The position numbers were made by a program, and so were the translations under genes. This document shows, piece after piece, positions 8,207-16,343 of a DNA stretch of 64,000 nucleotides; position 1 is the stretch's first letter, and the number at the start of each line of letters is the position of its first letter. The stretch lies in the NCBI GenBank assembly GCA_045105075.1, contig JBGCDD010000042.1, forward strand, positions 15,970 to 79,969. The letters are read 5' to 3'. The notes under the pieces are model-generated. The model was not told the origin of the DNA, did not search any database, and saw only the letters and a program-made list of their open reading frames with translations. Source of the DNA: JBGCDD01 sp045105075. Its GTDB lineage: Bacteria > Pseudomonadota > Alphaproteobacteria > Rhodobacterales > Rhodobacteraceae.

Positions 8207-8877
8207 GGGTGCTGGCGATCATCGCGGCCGGAGCCTTGGCGTTGTCGCTGATCCTGGGCGGCACCGCGCCTTTGGGCCGGGCGTTGATGGCGGTTGGTTT
8301 GCCGGGTCTGGCCGCACCTTTGTTTGCTGCGCCGCAATGGCGCGGCGTGGGCTTGTTTCGCGCCGGTGATCATACGGCGGCGGCGGCGCTGTTCTCGCAA
8401 TCGCGCGCGTTTTACAATCTGGGTGTTGCCGAGGCGCATGCCGGTCGCCACGCCGCAGCGCTTGAGGCGTTTGACATGGCCCATGCGCGCGGTCATCCGG
8501 ACGCGCAGGCCAATTTCGACGTGGTTGCCGCCTATTTTGCTGGTCTTGGCATTGATCCCGAGGCGCTGGGGCTGTTTCCCGAGCGCAAAGAAGGGCCCAA
8601 AGCAGAGAGTTTTGTGGCCCGTGGCAATGCACGTGCGGCGGGAACGGGCAGCGATGTGACCAACACCAACACCATGTTGGGGCTGGCCGAGCTGGACTCG
8701 CGCGGGCGTTTGGGTGTGCGGCGGATTTTTGATGACAAGTTCATGCTGGCGGATGAACGCTGGCTGGAACAGCTGTCGGATGTGCCGGGCGAATACATGG
8801 CCGCGCGGATCCTGCAGGAACACAAACGCCGCCACAAAGCGGGGCTATCCCCGCCCAAACCGGAGGATCCCAGATGA
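8203..8877 (+). CDS. TPR-like membrane protein, BatC/MxaK-like
   Basis: This 224-residue protein has one or two N-terminal hydrophobic stretches (MRVLAIIAAGALALSLILG and about residues 28-45), then a tetratricopeptide-like region (GVGLFRAGDHTAAAALFSQ and YNLGVAEAHAGRHAAALEAF). Its position between the VWA genes and the BatD-like gene is that of BatC, and MxaK occupies a similar place in mxa operons. The ATG at 8203 overlaps the preceding stop, which decides the start against an upstream in-frame ATG at 8128. Mature length is typical. Confidence 0.7.
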   Translation: MRVLAIIAAGALALSLILGGTAPLGRALMAVGLPGLAAPLFAAPQWRGVGLFRAGDHTAAAALFSQSRAFYNLGVAEAHAGRHAAALEAFDMAHARGHPDAQANFDVVAAYFAGLGIDPEALGLFPERKEGPKAESFVARGNARAAGTGSDVTNTNTMLGLAELDSRGRLGVRRIFDDKFMLADERWLEQLSDVPGEYMAARILQEHKRRHKAGLSPPKPEDPR

Positions 8878-10073
8878 GGCTATGTTTGTGGATCCTGGCG
8901 TTGCTGATCCCGGTCTGCGTCCATGCGCAATCGCGCGAGGTGTTGCCCAACCAACTGGCGCTCAAGGTGCGCGTCGAGGCCAGCGATCACCTGCCTTACC
9001 CGCGCGAAATGGTGCTGATCTCTATCGAAGGGATTTATCGCCGCCACATCACCCGTGAAAAGCTGATCCAGCCTGATTTTGACGGGTTCAGCTGGACGCA
9101 GCTGGGCAATGACACCTGGCGCGAAGAACGGCTGAACGGCGAAAAGGTCAAAACCCTGAAACGGCGCATGGCGATCTATCCCGACCGGGCCGGCACGCTG
9201 ACCATTGGCGCGTTTACCCATCAACTGACGCTGACCGACGAGGGCGACGACTGGTTTGATCATGCCATAACCTCGGCGCCGGTGACCATTGAAGTCGCGC
9301 CGCCACCGCCCGCGCTCGATACGGATTGGTGGTTTCCGGTGCGCTCGTTGAAGATTTCGGATGATTGGTCGAATGCGCCCGACCAGCTTGTGCCGGGTGA
9401 GGGGGTGTTGCGCATCGTGCGGATCGAAGCCCTGGGTGTGACGCCCGAGATGATCCCGCCAATGCCGGACCTGCAATCGCCCTCGGCGATGATCTTTCCC
9501 CATCCTGAAAAACGCTTTGTCGAACTCTCGCCGGATGGGCCGTTGTCTTATGCGTTCTGGCGTTGGACGATCCGGCCGGGAAATGACACGTCAACCATCG
9601 TTGAACCGCTCAGCTTTGATTACTTTGACACCGCCACCCGCGATCCGCGCACGGTGACGATTTCGGCGCAGCGCGTCGCCTATGGCAGCGTCACGCCAAG
9701 CCCGGTTGCGCCCGCAGAGCGGCCCCCCTCCGCACGGTTGCCGGGCTGGCCGTTGGCTGTGCTGGCGGGACTGGTTTTTCTGGGTGGTGTGGCTTTGGCG
9801 ATGGCGGGCAAGCGCATGGTGGGTGCGCGCGCGCTGCACCGCTTTGCGCTGTTTGACCCGCTGGCGCGCGCGCTGCACCGCGCTGTGCGACAGGGGGATT
9901 TGGCGGCCACCCGGCGTGCCGCTGGTGCGATTTTGCGCCGCGATGGCAATGCTCCGGCGCGGCTGTTGATCTTGGCGCAACTGGATCGTGATGTGTTTGA
10001 TCCCAAGGCCAAAACCGGCGATTTGCGCGACTTTGCCCAGGCTTTTTTGGCAAACCGCACAGCGGTGGTCTAG
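8874..10073 (+). CDS. BatD-like secreted/membrane protein
   Basis: This 399-residue protein has a signal peptide (to about residue 19, VCVHAQS), a beta-rich periplasmic region and a single transmembrane helix near residues 292-313, followed by a short cytoplasmic tail rich in Ala and Arg. This is the layout of BatD/DUF7939-type oxygen-tolerance proteins that end MoxR/Bat operons; MxaA has a comparable topology. It overlaps the TPR gene by ATGA and ends the seven-gene operon. It probably presents the MoxR machine to a periplasmic target, plausibly the quinoprotein dehydrogenase. Confidence 0.72.
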   Translation: MRLCLWILALLIPVCVHAQSREVLPNQLALKVRVEASDHLPYPREMVLISIEGIYRRHITREKLIQPDFDGFSWTQLGNDTWREERLNGEKVKTLKRRMAIYPDRAGTLTIGAFTHQLTLTDEGDDWFDHAITSAPVTIEVAPPPPALDTDWWFPVRSLKISDDWSNAPDQLVPGEGVLRIVRIEALGVTPEMIPPMPDLQSPSAMIFPHPEKRFVELSPDGPLSYAFWRWTIRPGNDTSTIVEPLSFDYFDTATRDPRTVTISAQRVAYGSVTPSPVAPAERPPSARLPGWPLAVLAGLVFLGGVALAMAGKRMVGARALHRFALFDPLARALHRAVRQGDLAATRRAAGAILRRDGNAPARLLILAQLDRDVFDPKAKTGDLRDFAQAFLANRTAVV

Positions 10074-10157
10074 GCCGGGGCGGCTGCGTGGGACCGCAAG
10101 GCCAGTGTTGTAATGAGGTGTGAAACGGTTACGGTAAGGATTGGGTAGGAGACTCAG

Positions 10158-10877
10158 ATGCCACAAATGAGGGCGCAGAGTCAGGAACAGGCGTTTGCGT
10201 CGTTCCTGATTGTTGACGATCATCCACTGTATAGCGACGCGTTGGAATCAGCGCTTGAGCAGATGTATGAACGTTGTGAAATCCGCAAGGCGCGCACTCT
10301 GGGTGAAGCGCTGAAAACCGCGGCGCATGGCTTTTCGCCGGATCTGGTGATGTTTGATCTGAAGCTGCCGGATGTGGCCGGGATTTCGGGCTTTGCCACG
10401 CTGCGCCAAAAGCTGCCCGACACGCAGATTTTGGTGATTTCGTCGCTGGCCTCTTATGATCTGGTGCAATCGCTGCTGCGCCAGGGCGCGTCCGGCTTTT
10501 TGCCCAAGGAAACATCGGCTCAGGCGCTGCGCTCTGTGCTGTCGCAGATCGCGGGAGGCGGCCGTTATGTGCCCAAAGAATACCGCGATGCCGACAAGCG
10601 CAAAAGTTCGGATGTCGAGGCCGAGTTTGACCACCCAAAACTGGCCGAGCTGACCCCGCAACAACAGCGCATCATGCGCCTGATTTGCTGTGGCAAACCC
10701 AACAAACAGATCGCCTATGAGCTATCGCTGGCCGAGGCCACGGTAAAGGCGCACATTACCGCGCTGTTGCGCCGCCTCGGTGTGCGCAACCGGACGCAAG
10801 CGGTGGTGCTGGTCGAGGGCGCAATGGCCGAACATCGTGGTGACGAGCCCGAGGCGAGAGCCTTTCTCAGACATTAA
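10158..10877 (+). CDS. LuxR/NarL-family response regulator
   Basis: This 239-residue protein has a receiver domain with D20, D21 and phospho-acceptor D67, and a C-terminal LuxR helix-turn-helix (about residues 165-225, LTPQQQRIMRLICCGKPNKQ then the AEATVKAH recognition region). The start has GGAG seven bases upstream. With the FIST and hybrid-kinase genes that follow, it forms an operon like the formaldehyde-responsive FlhSR pair of Paracoccus and the ErbR/ErcS-type ethanol-oxidation regulators of Pseudomonas. I infer that it activates the xoxF/frmA region. Confidence 0.88.
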   Translation: MPQMRAQSQEQAFASFLIVDDHPLYSDALESALEQMYERCEIRKARTLGEALKTAAHGFSPDLVMFDLKLPDVAGISGFATLRQKLPDTQILVISSLASYDLVQSLLRQGASGFLPKETSAQALRSVLSQIAGGGRYVPKEYRDADKRKSSDVEAEFDHPKLAELTPQQQRIMRLICCGKPNKQIAYELSLAEATVKAHITALLRRLGVRNRTQAVVLVEGAMAEHRGDEPEARAFLRH

Positions 10878-10891
10878 AGCGAGGGGCGAAA

Positions 10892-12049
10892 ATGCGCGAT
10901 AAAAGCACCGAACCCTCTTTCATCCGGGTGGCTGTTTCGCATTTGCCGGACGCCGCAGCGGCTGCGCGTGAAGCAGCGATGGCCATCGATCTGAAAGACA
11001 CCTGTTTTGTGCTGGCGCTGTTGCCAGGGGGGTTGGATGGCGCCGAGGTGGCGCAAACGCTGGATGAGGTGATGGGCGGCGTGCCGGTGTTTGGGTGTTC
11101 GACCGCCGGGCAGATCACCCCGGATGGGTATGAGACCGACGCGCTGTTGTTGCTGGCCTTTGCCAAAGCCCATTTCCGCTGTGCTTCGGTGCTGTTGTCG
11201 CCGCTCAATCCGTTGTCGACCACAACCATCGCCGCCGAAGCGCAGCGCCATGTGCAAAAGTTCCGCCAGACCGCTGGCTGGAACCGGTTGGGTCTGATCT
11301 TTGCCGATGGCCTGTCCAAGCAAGAGGACATGCTGATTTCAACGCTCGAGTCGGTGCTGGATGATGTCCCGGTGTTCGGCGGCTCGGCGGGCGATGGCTT
11401 GCGGTTCGAGCGCACCTGGGTTCTGCACAAAGGCCAGACCTTTGACAACGCCGCCGTGTTGCTGCTGCTGGAAACGGATTTGCCGTTTCAGGCGGTGGCT
11501 TTTGATCATTTTCTGCCCTCGGCCGCGCCGATTGTGATCACCCGCGCCGACCCGCAAGAGCGCAAGGTGTTTGAGATCAACGGCGCCCCGGCGGCACAGG
11601 AATACGCGCGCCTTGTAGGTTGCCGGGTCGAGGATCTTTCGCCGCGCATTTTTGCCGAAAACCCGTTGCTGGTAGACTACAAGGACCGCCACTATGTGCG
11701 CGCCATCGCGGATGCGGATGACAGCGGCGCGTTGTCGTTTCTGGCGGCGATAGATGACGGGCTGATCATGACCCTGGGTCTGGGCCAGGAAATTCTGCAC
11801 ACGATGGAGGCCGGGCTGGCGCTGGAAGATCGCCAGGGCAACCGGCCGGATTTCATTCTTGGGTTTGACTGTGTGCTGCGCAAGCTTGAGATCGAGCAGA
11901 AGGAGCTGTTGCAGCCTGTGTCTGACTTTTTGAGTGCCGCGCGGGTGCTGGGGTTCAACACTTACGGCGAACAGCATTGCGGTGTGCATATGAACCAGAC
12001 GCTGGTTGGTGTGGCGTTCTTTCCACCGCTCAAGGGGTATCTGTTTTGA
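10892..12049 (+). CDS. FIST-domain sensory protein
   Basis: This 385-residue soluble protein has FIST N-terminal (about 40-235, with GGSAGDG and FGCSTAGQ-type glycine-rich loops) and FIST C-terminal (about 235-370) domains. FIST domains are predicted ligand-binding sensors, often for small molecules, and occur next to signalling enzymes. It lies 14 bases after the response regulator and two bases before the hybrid kinase, so it probably supplies the ligand input for that soluble kinase. It ends HMNQTLVGVAFFPPLKG, the usual FIST C-terminal tail with a Thr/Leu-rich strand. Confidence 0.85.
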   Translation: MRDKSTEPSFIRVAVSHLPDAAAAAREAAMAIDLKDTCFVLALLPGGLDGAEVAQTLDEVMGGVPVFGCSTAGQITPDGYETDALLLLAFAKAHFRCASVLLSPLNPLSTTTIAAEAQRHVQKFRQTAGWNRLGLIFADGLSKQEDMLISTLESVLDDVPVFGGSAGDGLRFERTWVLHKGQTFDNAAVLLLLETDLPFQAVAFDHFLPSAAPIVITRADPQERKVFEINGAPAAQEYARLVGCRVEDLSPRIFAENPLLVDYKDRHYVRAIADADDSGALSFLAAIDDGLIMTLGLGQEILHTMEAGLALEDRQGNRPDFILGFDCVLRKLEIEQKELLQPVSDFLSAARVLGFNTYGEQHCGVHMNQTLVGVAFFPPLKGYLF

Positions 12050-12051
12050 GC

Positions 12052-14265
12052 ATGATCGACGCCAACGATCCGCCCCAGATCCAAGTCGAAAAGCAGGCCC
12101 GGATCATTGACGCATTGGTGCGCCGCGCGCGCCGGCAAATCGATGTCAGCCCATCGGCCTACCGGGCGTTTCAATCAGCCATCGAGTTGCAGGAAAAGGT
12201 TGCCGCGCAAAGCCTTGAGCTGGAAAGCGTCCGGGTGGAACGCGAACGCACCCGGCGTACATTGGCCGAGGCGTTGTCGTCGATGGAGGAAGGTTTTGCG
12301 CTGTTTTCCGACGGGCAGCTGAATGTGTGCAACGATCTGTTCAAAGGGTTGTTGCCGGACATTTCGCACAAGGTGGTGCCGGGCCTGCCGCTGGGTCACT
12401 ACATCGGTTTGATGGGGTTCAGCCGGCATCTGGTGTCGACCGAGCGCAATTTGCCGATGTTGCGGCGGGCCTTGCGCGCGCGCCAGTCTGCGGGGCCGGT
12501 GGTGTCGATGGTGGCCGAAATGCGCGGCGACCGCTGGTATCAGATGAGCGTGCAGCGCACCTCGCTGGAAAACACGGTGCTGCTCTTGACCGAGATCACC
12601 GCCCTTGTGCGGCGCAACCGGATCGAAAAAGAGCATTTGATTGATCGCCAAGCTGACTACCTTCAGGCGGTGTTTCAAAACATGGGTTCGGGGGTCTGCG
12701 CGTTTTCCGCCTCGGGCGAGTTGTTGATGCAGAACCAGCGGTTCAACGACATCCTGGGGTTGCCTCTGGCTATGTTGCAGCCGGGCGCGCCGATGGAAAC
12801 GCTGTTGAATTTTTCGCGCGATCTGTCGCCCGATGCGGCCGGTTTAAAGGTCAAGACCTGGCAGGACGAGTTGCGCCGCAATGGTGTGCTGACCCGGCGC
12901 GTGGCCCACGGGGAAGACCGGGTTTTGGATGTGCAGGCCAATGTGCTGCCCGATGGTGGTTTTCTGGTCGAACTCAAGGACGTCACGCTGGAAACCCGCT
13001 CGACGGCGTTGCTGGAACAACGGGTCACCGAGCGCACTGGCGCGCTGACCCGCGCCAATTTGCGCCTGACCCAGCAATACGAAGAACAGGCCCGGGTTGA
13101 GGAAGAATTGCGCGTCGCCAACGAACAGGCCGAGGCGGCGGTGTCGTCAAAAACCCGGTTTCTGGCGGCGGCCAGCCATGATCTGCTGCAACCGATCAAC
13201 GCGGCCAAATTGCTGATCTCGACCTTGCAGGAAACCACCCGCGACAGCCGGTTTCAGCCGATGGTGGCGCAATTGCAGCGCTCGTTCGCGTCGGCCGAAT
13301 ACCTGCTGCATTCGTTGCTGGACATATCGCGGCTGGAAAGTGCTGACCCCGAGATGGTGTCGCCGACCCATGTGGGATTGGCAGCACTTATGGAAGGTGT
13401 GGTCGAAGATCAGGCGCTGATTGCCCAACAAAAGGGCGTGCAGCTGGACGTTGTGCCATCCACAATCGTGGTGCAGTCCGATCCGGTTTATCTGTTGCGC
13501 TCGATCCAGAATCTGGTGGTCAATGCCGTTCAATATACCCATTCCGGCGGGCGGGTTTTGCTGGGGTGTCGGCGGCGCAATGGCCGGGTGACGCTGGAGG
13601 TTTGGGACACCGGCGTCGGCATTGCCCAGAAGGATCAGGCGCGCATTTTCGAAGAGTTTATCCGCGCTTCGGAGGGTCCTTTGGACACCGGCGTGGGCTT
13701 GGGTTTGTCGGTGGTTGACCGCGCGTGCCGCCTGCTGGGGCATCGTCTCTCGGTGCGTTCGCAGCCCGGACGCGGCTCGGTTTTTAGTATTGAAATGGAC
13801 ATCATCGCCGGGGAAACCGCCCAGGCCGTGCCGCGCGCGCCGCTGGCCGAGGCCGACAGCAATCCGCTGGATTACATCGTGGTTGTGATCGAAAACGATG
13901 CCGATGTTTTGTCGAGCACGACACAGTGGCTGGAGCATTGGGGGGCCAGCGTGCTGGCCGCACGTTCAACCCGCGAGGCGCTGGATCATGTGACCGATAT
14001 GGGCATCGCTCCCGACATTGTGCTGGCTGATTATCAGCTGGATGGCACCGACACCGGGGTGCAGGCGGTGATCGATATTCGCGCGCAAACGCAAACCGAT
14101 GTGCCGGCGATCCTGATCACGGCAGACCGCAGCCCGACCCTGCGCGCATTGGGTGGTCGCAATGACATCACGGTCATGACCAAACCGGTCGAACTGACCC
14201 GGTTGCGTCCGTTGATTGACTGGAAGATCCGCCGCCATGTGGCGATGTTGGATCGGCTTGGTTAG
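12052..14265 (+). CDS. Soluble hybrid sensor histidine kinase (FlhS/NahK-like)
   Basis: This 737-residue kinase has no transmembrane helix. It has an N-terminal helical region (about 15-75), two PAS-like regions (about 80-195 and 205-320), a coiled coil, HisKA with phospho-His H376 (AAASHDLLQPINAAK), HATPase_c (NLVVNAVQYTH, WDTGVGI and GVGLGLSV boxes) and a C-terminal receiver with D660 (VLADYQLDG). The ATG follows the FIST stop by two bases. The SHDLLQP H-box is that of the NahK/FlhS group. The cytosolic design and the adjacent FIST gene suggest sensing of an internal metabolite such as formaldehyde or its adducts. Confidence 0.87.
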   Translation: MIDANDPPQIQVEKQARIIDALVRRARRQIDVSPSAYRAFQSAIELQEKVAAQSLELESVRVERERTRRTLAEALSSMEEGFALFSDGQLNVCNDLFKGLLPDISHKVVPGLPLGHYIGLMGFSRHLVSTERNLPMLRRALRARQSAGPVVSMVAEMRGDRWYQMSVQRTSLENTVLLLTEITALVRRNRIEKEHLIDRQADYLQAVFQNMGSGVCAFSASGELLMQNQRFNDILGLPLAMLQPGAPMETLLNFSRDLSPDAAGLKVKTWQDELRRNGVLTRRVAHGEDRVLDVQANVLPDGGFLVELKDVTLETRSTALLEQRVTERTGALTRANLRLTQQYEEQARVEEELRVANEQAEAAVSSKTRFLAAASHDLLQPINAAKLLISTLQETTRDSRFQPMVAQLQRSFASAEYLLHSLLDISRLESADPEMVSPTHVGLAALMEGVVEDQALIAQQKGVQLDVVPSTIVVQSDPVYLLRSIQNLVVNAVQYTHSGGRVLLGCRRRNGRVTLEVWDTGVGIAQKDQARIFEEFIRASEGPLDTGVGLGLSVVDRACRLLGHRLSVRSQPGRGSVFSIEMDIIAGETAQAVPRAPLAEADSNPLDYIVVVIENDADVLSSTTQWLEHWGASVLAARSTREALDHVTDMGIAPDIVLADYQLDGTDTGVQAVIDIRAQTQTDVPAILITADRSPTLRALGGRNDITVMTKPVELTRLRPLIDWKIRRHVAMLDRLG

Positions 14266-14333
14266 GCCCGGGCACCGACAAAAGTTTAAGGTGACAGCGC
14301 CACCGTGGCCGCGCAAGCTGGGGATGGGAGGAT

Positions 14334-14999
14334 ATGACTATGATCAGATTACTGGGTGTCGCTTTGGGGGCCGCGCTGTGCGCCGGGGTCGCGCTGGCCT
14401 CTCCGCTGGACGGTGCCAAAACCTATGACATGCTGTTTCGCGACGGCACTCTGGATGATATCGATCGCAGCGCCAAGCTGGTCTATCGCCGCTCGGTTGA
14501 CAGTGCGCTAAAGCCCGAGGCGGCGGATCGTGACACCGGCAACATTGCGCTCAGCTTTCGCGAAGGTGCGGCGACCATGGCGTTGCTGGAGTTTCGCAAA
14601 GACGGCAAGCAACGCGCGCTGGGGACGTTTCCCGCCAGTGTCGGCAATCCGATGATTATGTATTTCTACGAATCTGTGGTGCGCGACATGGCCGAGGCCG
14701 CGGGTGGCAGCCCGTTCTACATCCGCAACCGGGTCAAAGACGCGCTGATCCAGCCTTCGGATATCGAAGAAGGCCAGGCAGTGGTCGACGGTCAGACGGT
14801 GGCCACACGCATCATCCGTCTCTACCCCTTTGCCGAAGACCCCAATCGGGACCGGATGAAGGGCTTTGGCGATCTGGAATTGCGCGTGACCATGTCAGAG
14901 GCCGTGCCGGGTTGGTACATGAGCCTTGTGGCCGAGACCGGCGATGGCAAAGTCTATCGCAATGCGCTGGAATTTGACCGCCTTGATGTGACCCAATGA
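14334..14999 (+). CDS. Secreted protein of unknown function in quinoprotein locus
   Basis: This 221-residue protein has a signal peptide (MIRLLGVALGAALCAGVALA) and no metal or cofactor motif that I recognise. The mature part contains conserved-looking segments such as FREGAATMALLEFRKDG and a C-terminal VPGWYMSLVAETGDGKVYRN that could be beta-structure. The start may be the ATG at 14334 or the one at 14340; the latter is better spaced from GGGAG. It overlaps the next secreted protein by ATGA, so the two are probably partners in the periplasm. Confidence 0.6.
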   Translation: MTMIRLLGVALGAALCAGVALASPLDGAKTYDMLFRDGTLDDIDRSAKLVYRRSVDSALKPEAADRDTGNIALSFREGAATMALLEFRKDGKQRALGTFPASVGNPMIMYFYESVVRDMAEAAGGSPFYIRNRVKDALIQPSDIEEGQAVVDGQTVATRIIRLYPFAEDPNRDRMKGFGDLELRVTMSEAVPGWYMSLVAETGDGKVYRNALEFDRLDVTQ

Positions 15000-15349
15000 G
15001 ACGGCTTGCGACAGGTGTTGTGCTCGCATTGCTATTGCCCGGCGTGGTCACGGCGCAATCGGTGGCCGAGCGTTTGAATGATTATCCAACGACGGCGCGG
15101 GCCGACTATGTGTTTGCCTGCATGGTGACCAACGGACAGACCCGCGAAATGCTGGACCGGTGCGCCTGTTCGATCGACGAAATCGCGTCGCTGTTATCGT
15201 ATGAGAAATATCTACAGGCCGAAACGGTGCTGTCGATGCGCCGTGTTGGAGGCGAGCGTATGGCGTTCTTCCAAAGTGCCGCGATGGCGGAGAATCTGGT
15301 GGTTGATCTCAGACGAGCCCAGGCCGAGGCCGAAGTCGTGTGTTTCTGA
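14996..15349 (+). CDS. Small secreted Cys-containing protein of unknown function
   Basis: This 117-residue protein has a signal peptide ending near VVTAQS (residue 22) and four cysteines in the mature region: one in FACMVTN, a pair in DRCACSID and a terminal one in VVCF. It is a short helical protein with a possible two-disulfide core. The Cys pattern has no haem motif, since Cys-Ala-Cys lacks the CxxCH spacing. It is translationally coupled to the preceding secreted protein and ends before a terminator hairpin. Confidence 0.6.
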   Translation: MRRLATGVVLALLLPGVVTAQSVAERLNDYPTTARADYVFACMVTNGQTREMLDRCACSIDEIASLLSYEKYLQAETVLSMRRVGGERMAFFQSAAMAENLVVDLRRAQAEAEVVCF

Positions 15350-15366
15350 GACACCTCGCTCCACAT

Positions 15367-15390
15367 CCCGCCGCAGCACAGCGCGGCGGG
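15367..15390. terminator. GC-rich hairpin between convergent genes
   Basis: CCCGCCGC (15367-15374) pairs perfectly with GCGGCGGG (15383-15390) across an 8-base loop. It lies between the stop of the small secreted protein (+) and the stop of the SoxYZ-like carrier (-). There is no long T run, so it may act as a bidirectional transcription barrier, probably Rho-assisted, rather than a classic intrinsic terminator. Confidence 0.6.
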
Positions 15391-15403
15391 TGCGCAAACG
15401 TGA

Positions 15404-16216
15404 TCAGCCAGTCGCGTTCTTTTGCAAAACCGTTTCAAAGGTGTTGCCGTCAGTGTCGGTGGCTTTGACGATCAAGGCCTCGCTGCCATTGTCATCATAG
15501 CGAAAGCGGAATACCGGATTTTCGGAAATCGAGATACCGCCGTCCATCGTGAACAGAACCTCATCGCCCTGCCAGACCTCAATATGGTCAATAAAATGCG
15601 CCGGAATGAACAGCTGCGTGATCTGATCGCGCTGCAACCCGGAATAGTTGGGGTGGCGGATCATGATTTGGGCTTCGCGCCGCGCGTAAGACATCTGAGC
15701 GGTCTCGCCAAAGCTGCGCAGCTTCATTTTGCCCATTTGCGCCAGCGCGACTGTTGGGTCCTTGCTGGCCGGTGCCGAACATCCGCCCGAAGCTTTGACG
15801 TAGCGTCCGGTCATATGCAACCCGTCCGGCGTTTCGGTGATAACACGCACGTTGGAATATTGGTTCACCCGCACCCGCAATTCGAAATCCAGTGGCCCCA
15901 TGGCCTTGCCGAAAGCAAACACGGCGGCGACGGGGGCCGGGTTTTCATCGATTACAACCGTCGCGCCGGTGATCCGGGCTGACATATCTTGCTGGCGCAG
16001 GATCAAAGGCACAGTGGCCGCATCATGAGCCCGGTAGGGTGCGTCGATGCTAAGCAAAGTGTCATCGAGCACCAAAGCCGTTTCGCCGACAACATCGCCG
16101 CGCAGATCATCCCATGTGGCGCTTGGAGTCATTGGGTTTCGCACCGCGTCGCTGGCCCAGCCAGAGCCTGCAACCAAAGCTGCCATTGCGGCGGCGCAAA
16201 TGAGTTTCAATGCCAT
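15404..16216 (-). CDS. Quinoprotein dehydrogenase-associated SoxYZ-like carrier, copy 1
   Basis: This 270-residue periplasmic protein has a signal peptide (MALKLICAAAMAALVAGSGWA). Its first half is SoxY-like (PTVPLILRQQ and VIDENPAPVAAVF strands) and its second half SoxZ-like (LIMIRHPNYSGLQ, then a strand with IPAHFIDHIEVWQGD and SISENPVFRF). This matches the named family of SoxYZ-like carriers found beside PQQ dehydrogenases. SoxY carries substrate on a C-terminal GGCGG cysteine; here the single mature-region cysteine, C146, sits in an ASGGCSAP linker between the halves. The start at 16216 has GGAG upstream. The carried group is unknown. A second copy of the same length lies at 24523-25335. 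Confidence 0.85.
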   Translation of the reverse strand: MALKLICAAAMAALVAGSGWASDAVRNPMTPSATWDDLRGDVVGETALVLDDTLLSIDAPYRAHDAATVPLILRQQDMSARITGATVVIDENPAPVAAVFAFGKAMGPLDFELRVRVNQYSNVRVITETPDGLHMTGRYVKASGGCSAPASKDPTVALAQMGKMKLRSFGETAQMSYARREAQIMIRHPNYSGLQRDQITQLFIPAHFIDHIEVWQGDEVLFTMDGGISISENPVFRFRYDDNGSEALIVKATDTDGNTFETVLQKNATG

Positions 16217-16281
16217 GATCAAGGCTCCAATCTGGTTCGGTTGCGCACGTGTATGCCACAAAAACAGCCAGAAAACCACAC

Positions 16282-16318
16282 AGACCTAAGGTGGTCTTGG
16301 TGTCACATTGTCGTGTGA
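16282..16318. promoter_or_regulatory. Inverted repeats in the divergent carrier/hydrolase promoter
   Basis: The 127 bases between the SoxYZ-like carrier (-) and the metallohydrolase (+) hold AGACC-taaggt-GGTCT (about 16282-16297, with ACCTAAGGT at its centre) and TCACA-ttgtcg-TGTGA (16303-16318). Both are perfect 5-base arms with 6-base spacers, a plausible size for a dimeric regulator. No regulator can be assigned; the second repeat has CRP arms in the wrong order. Confidence 0.3.
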
Positions 16319-16343
16319 AAGGATAACGCGAGGGGGATTTGCG

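Noticed and set aside
16303..16318. CRP site
   Set aside because: The arms are TCACA then TGTGA, the reverse order of the CRP consensus.
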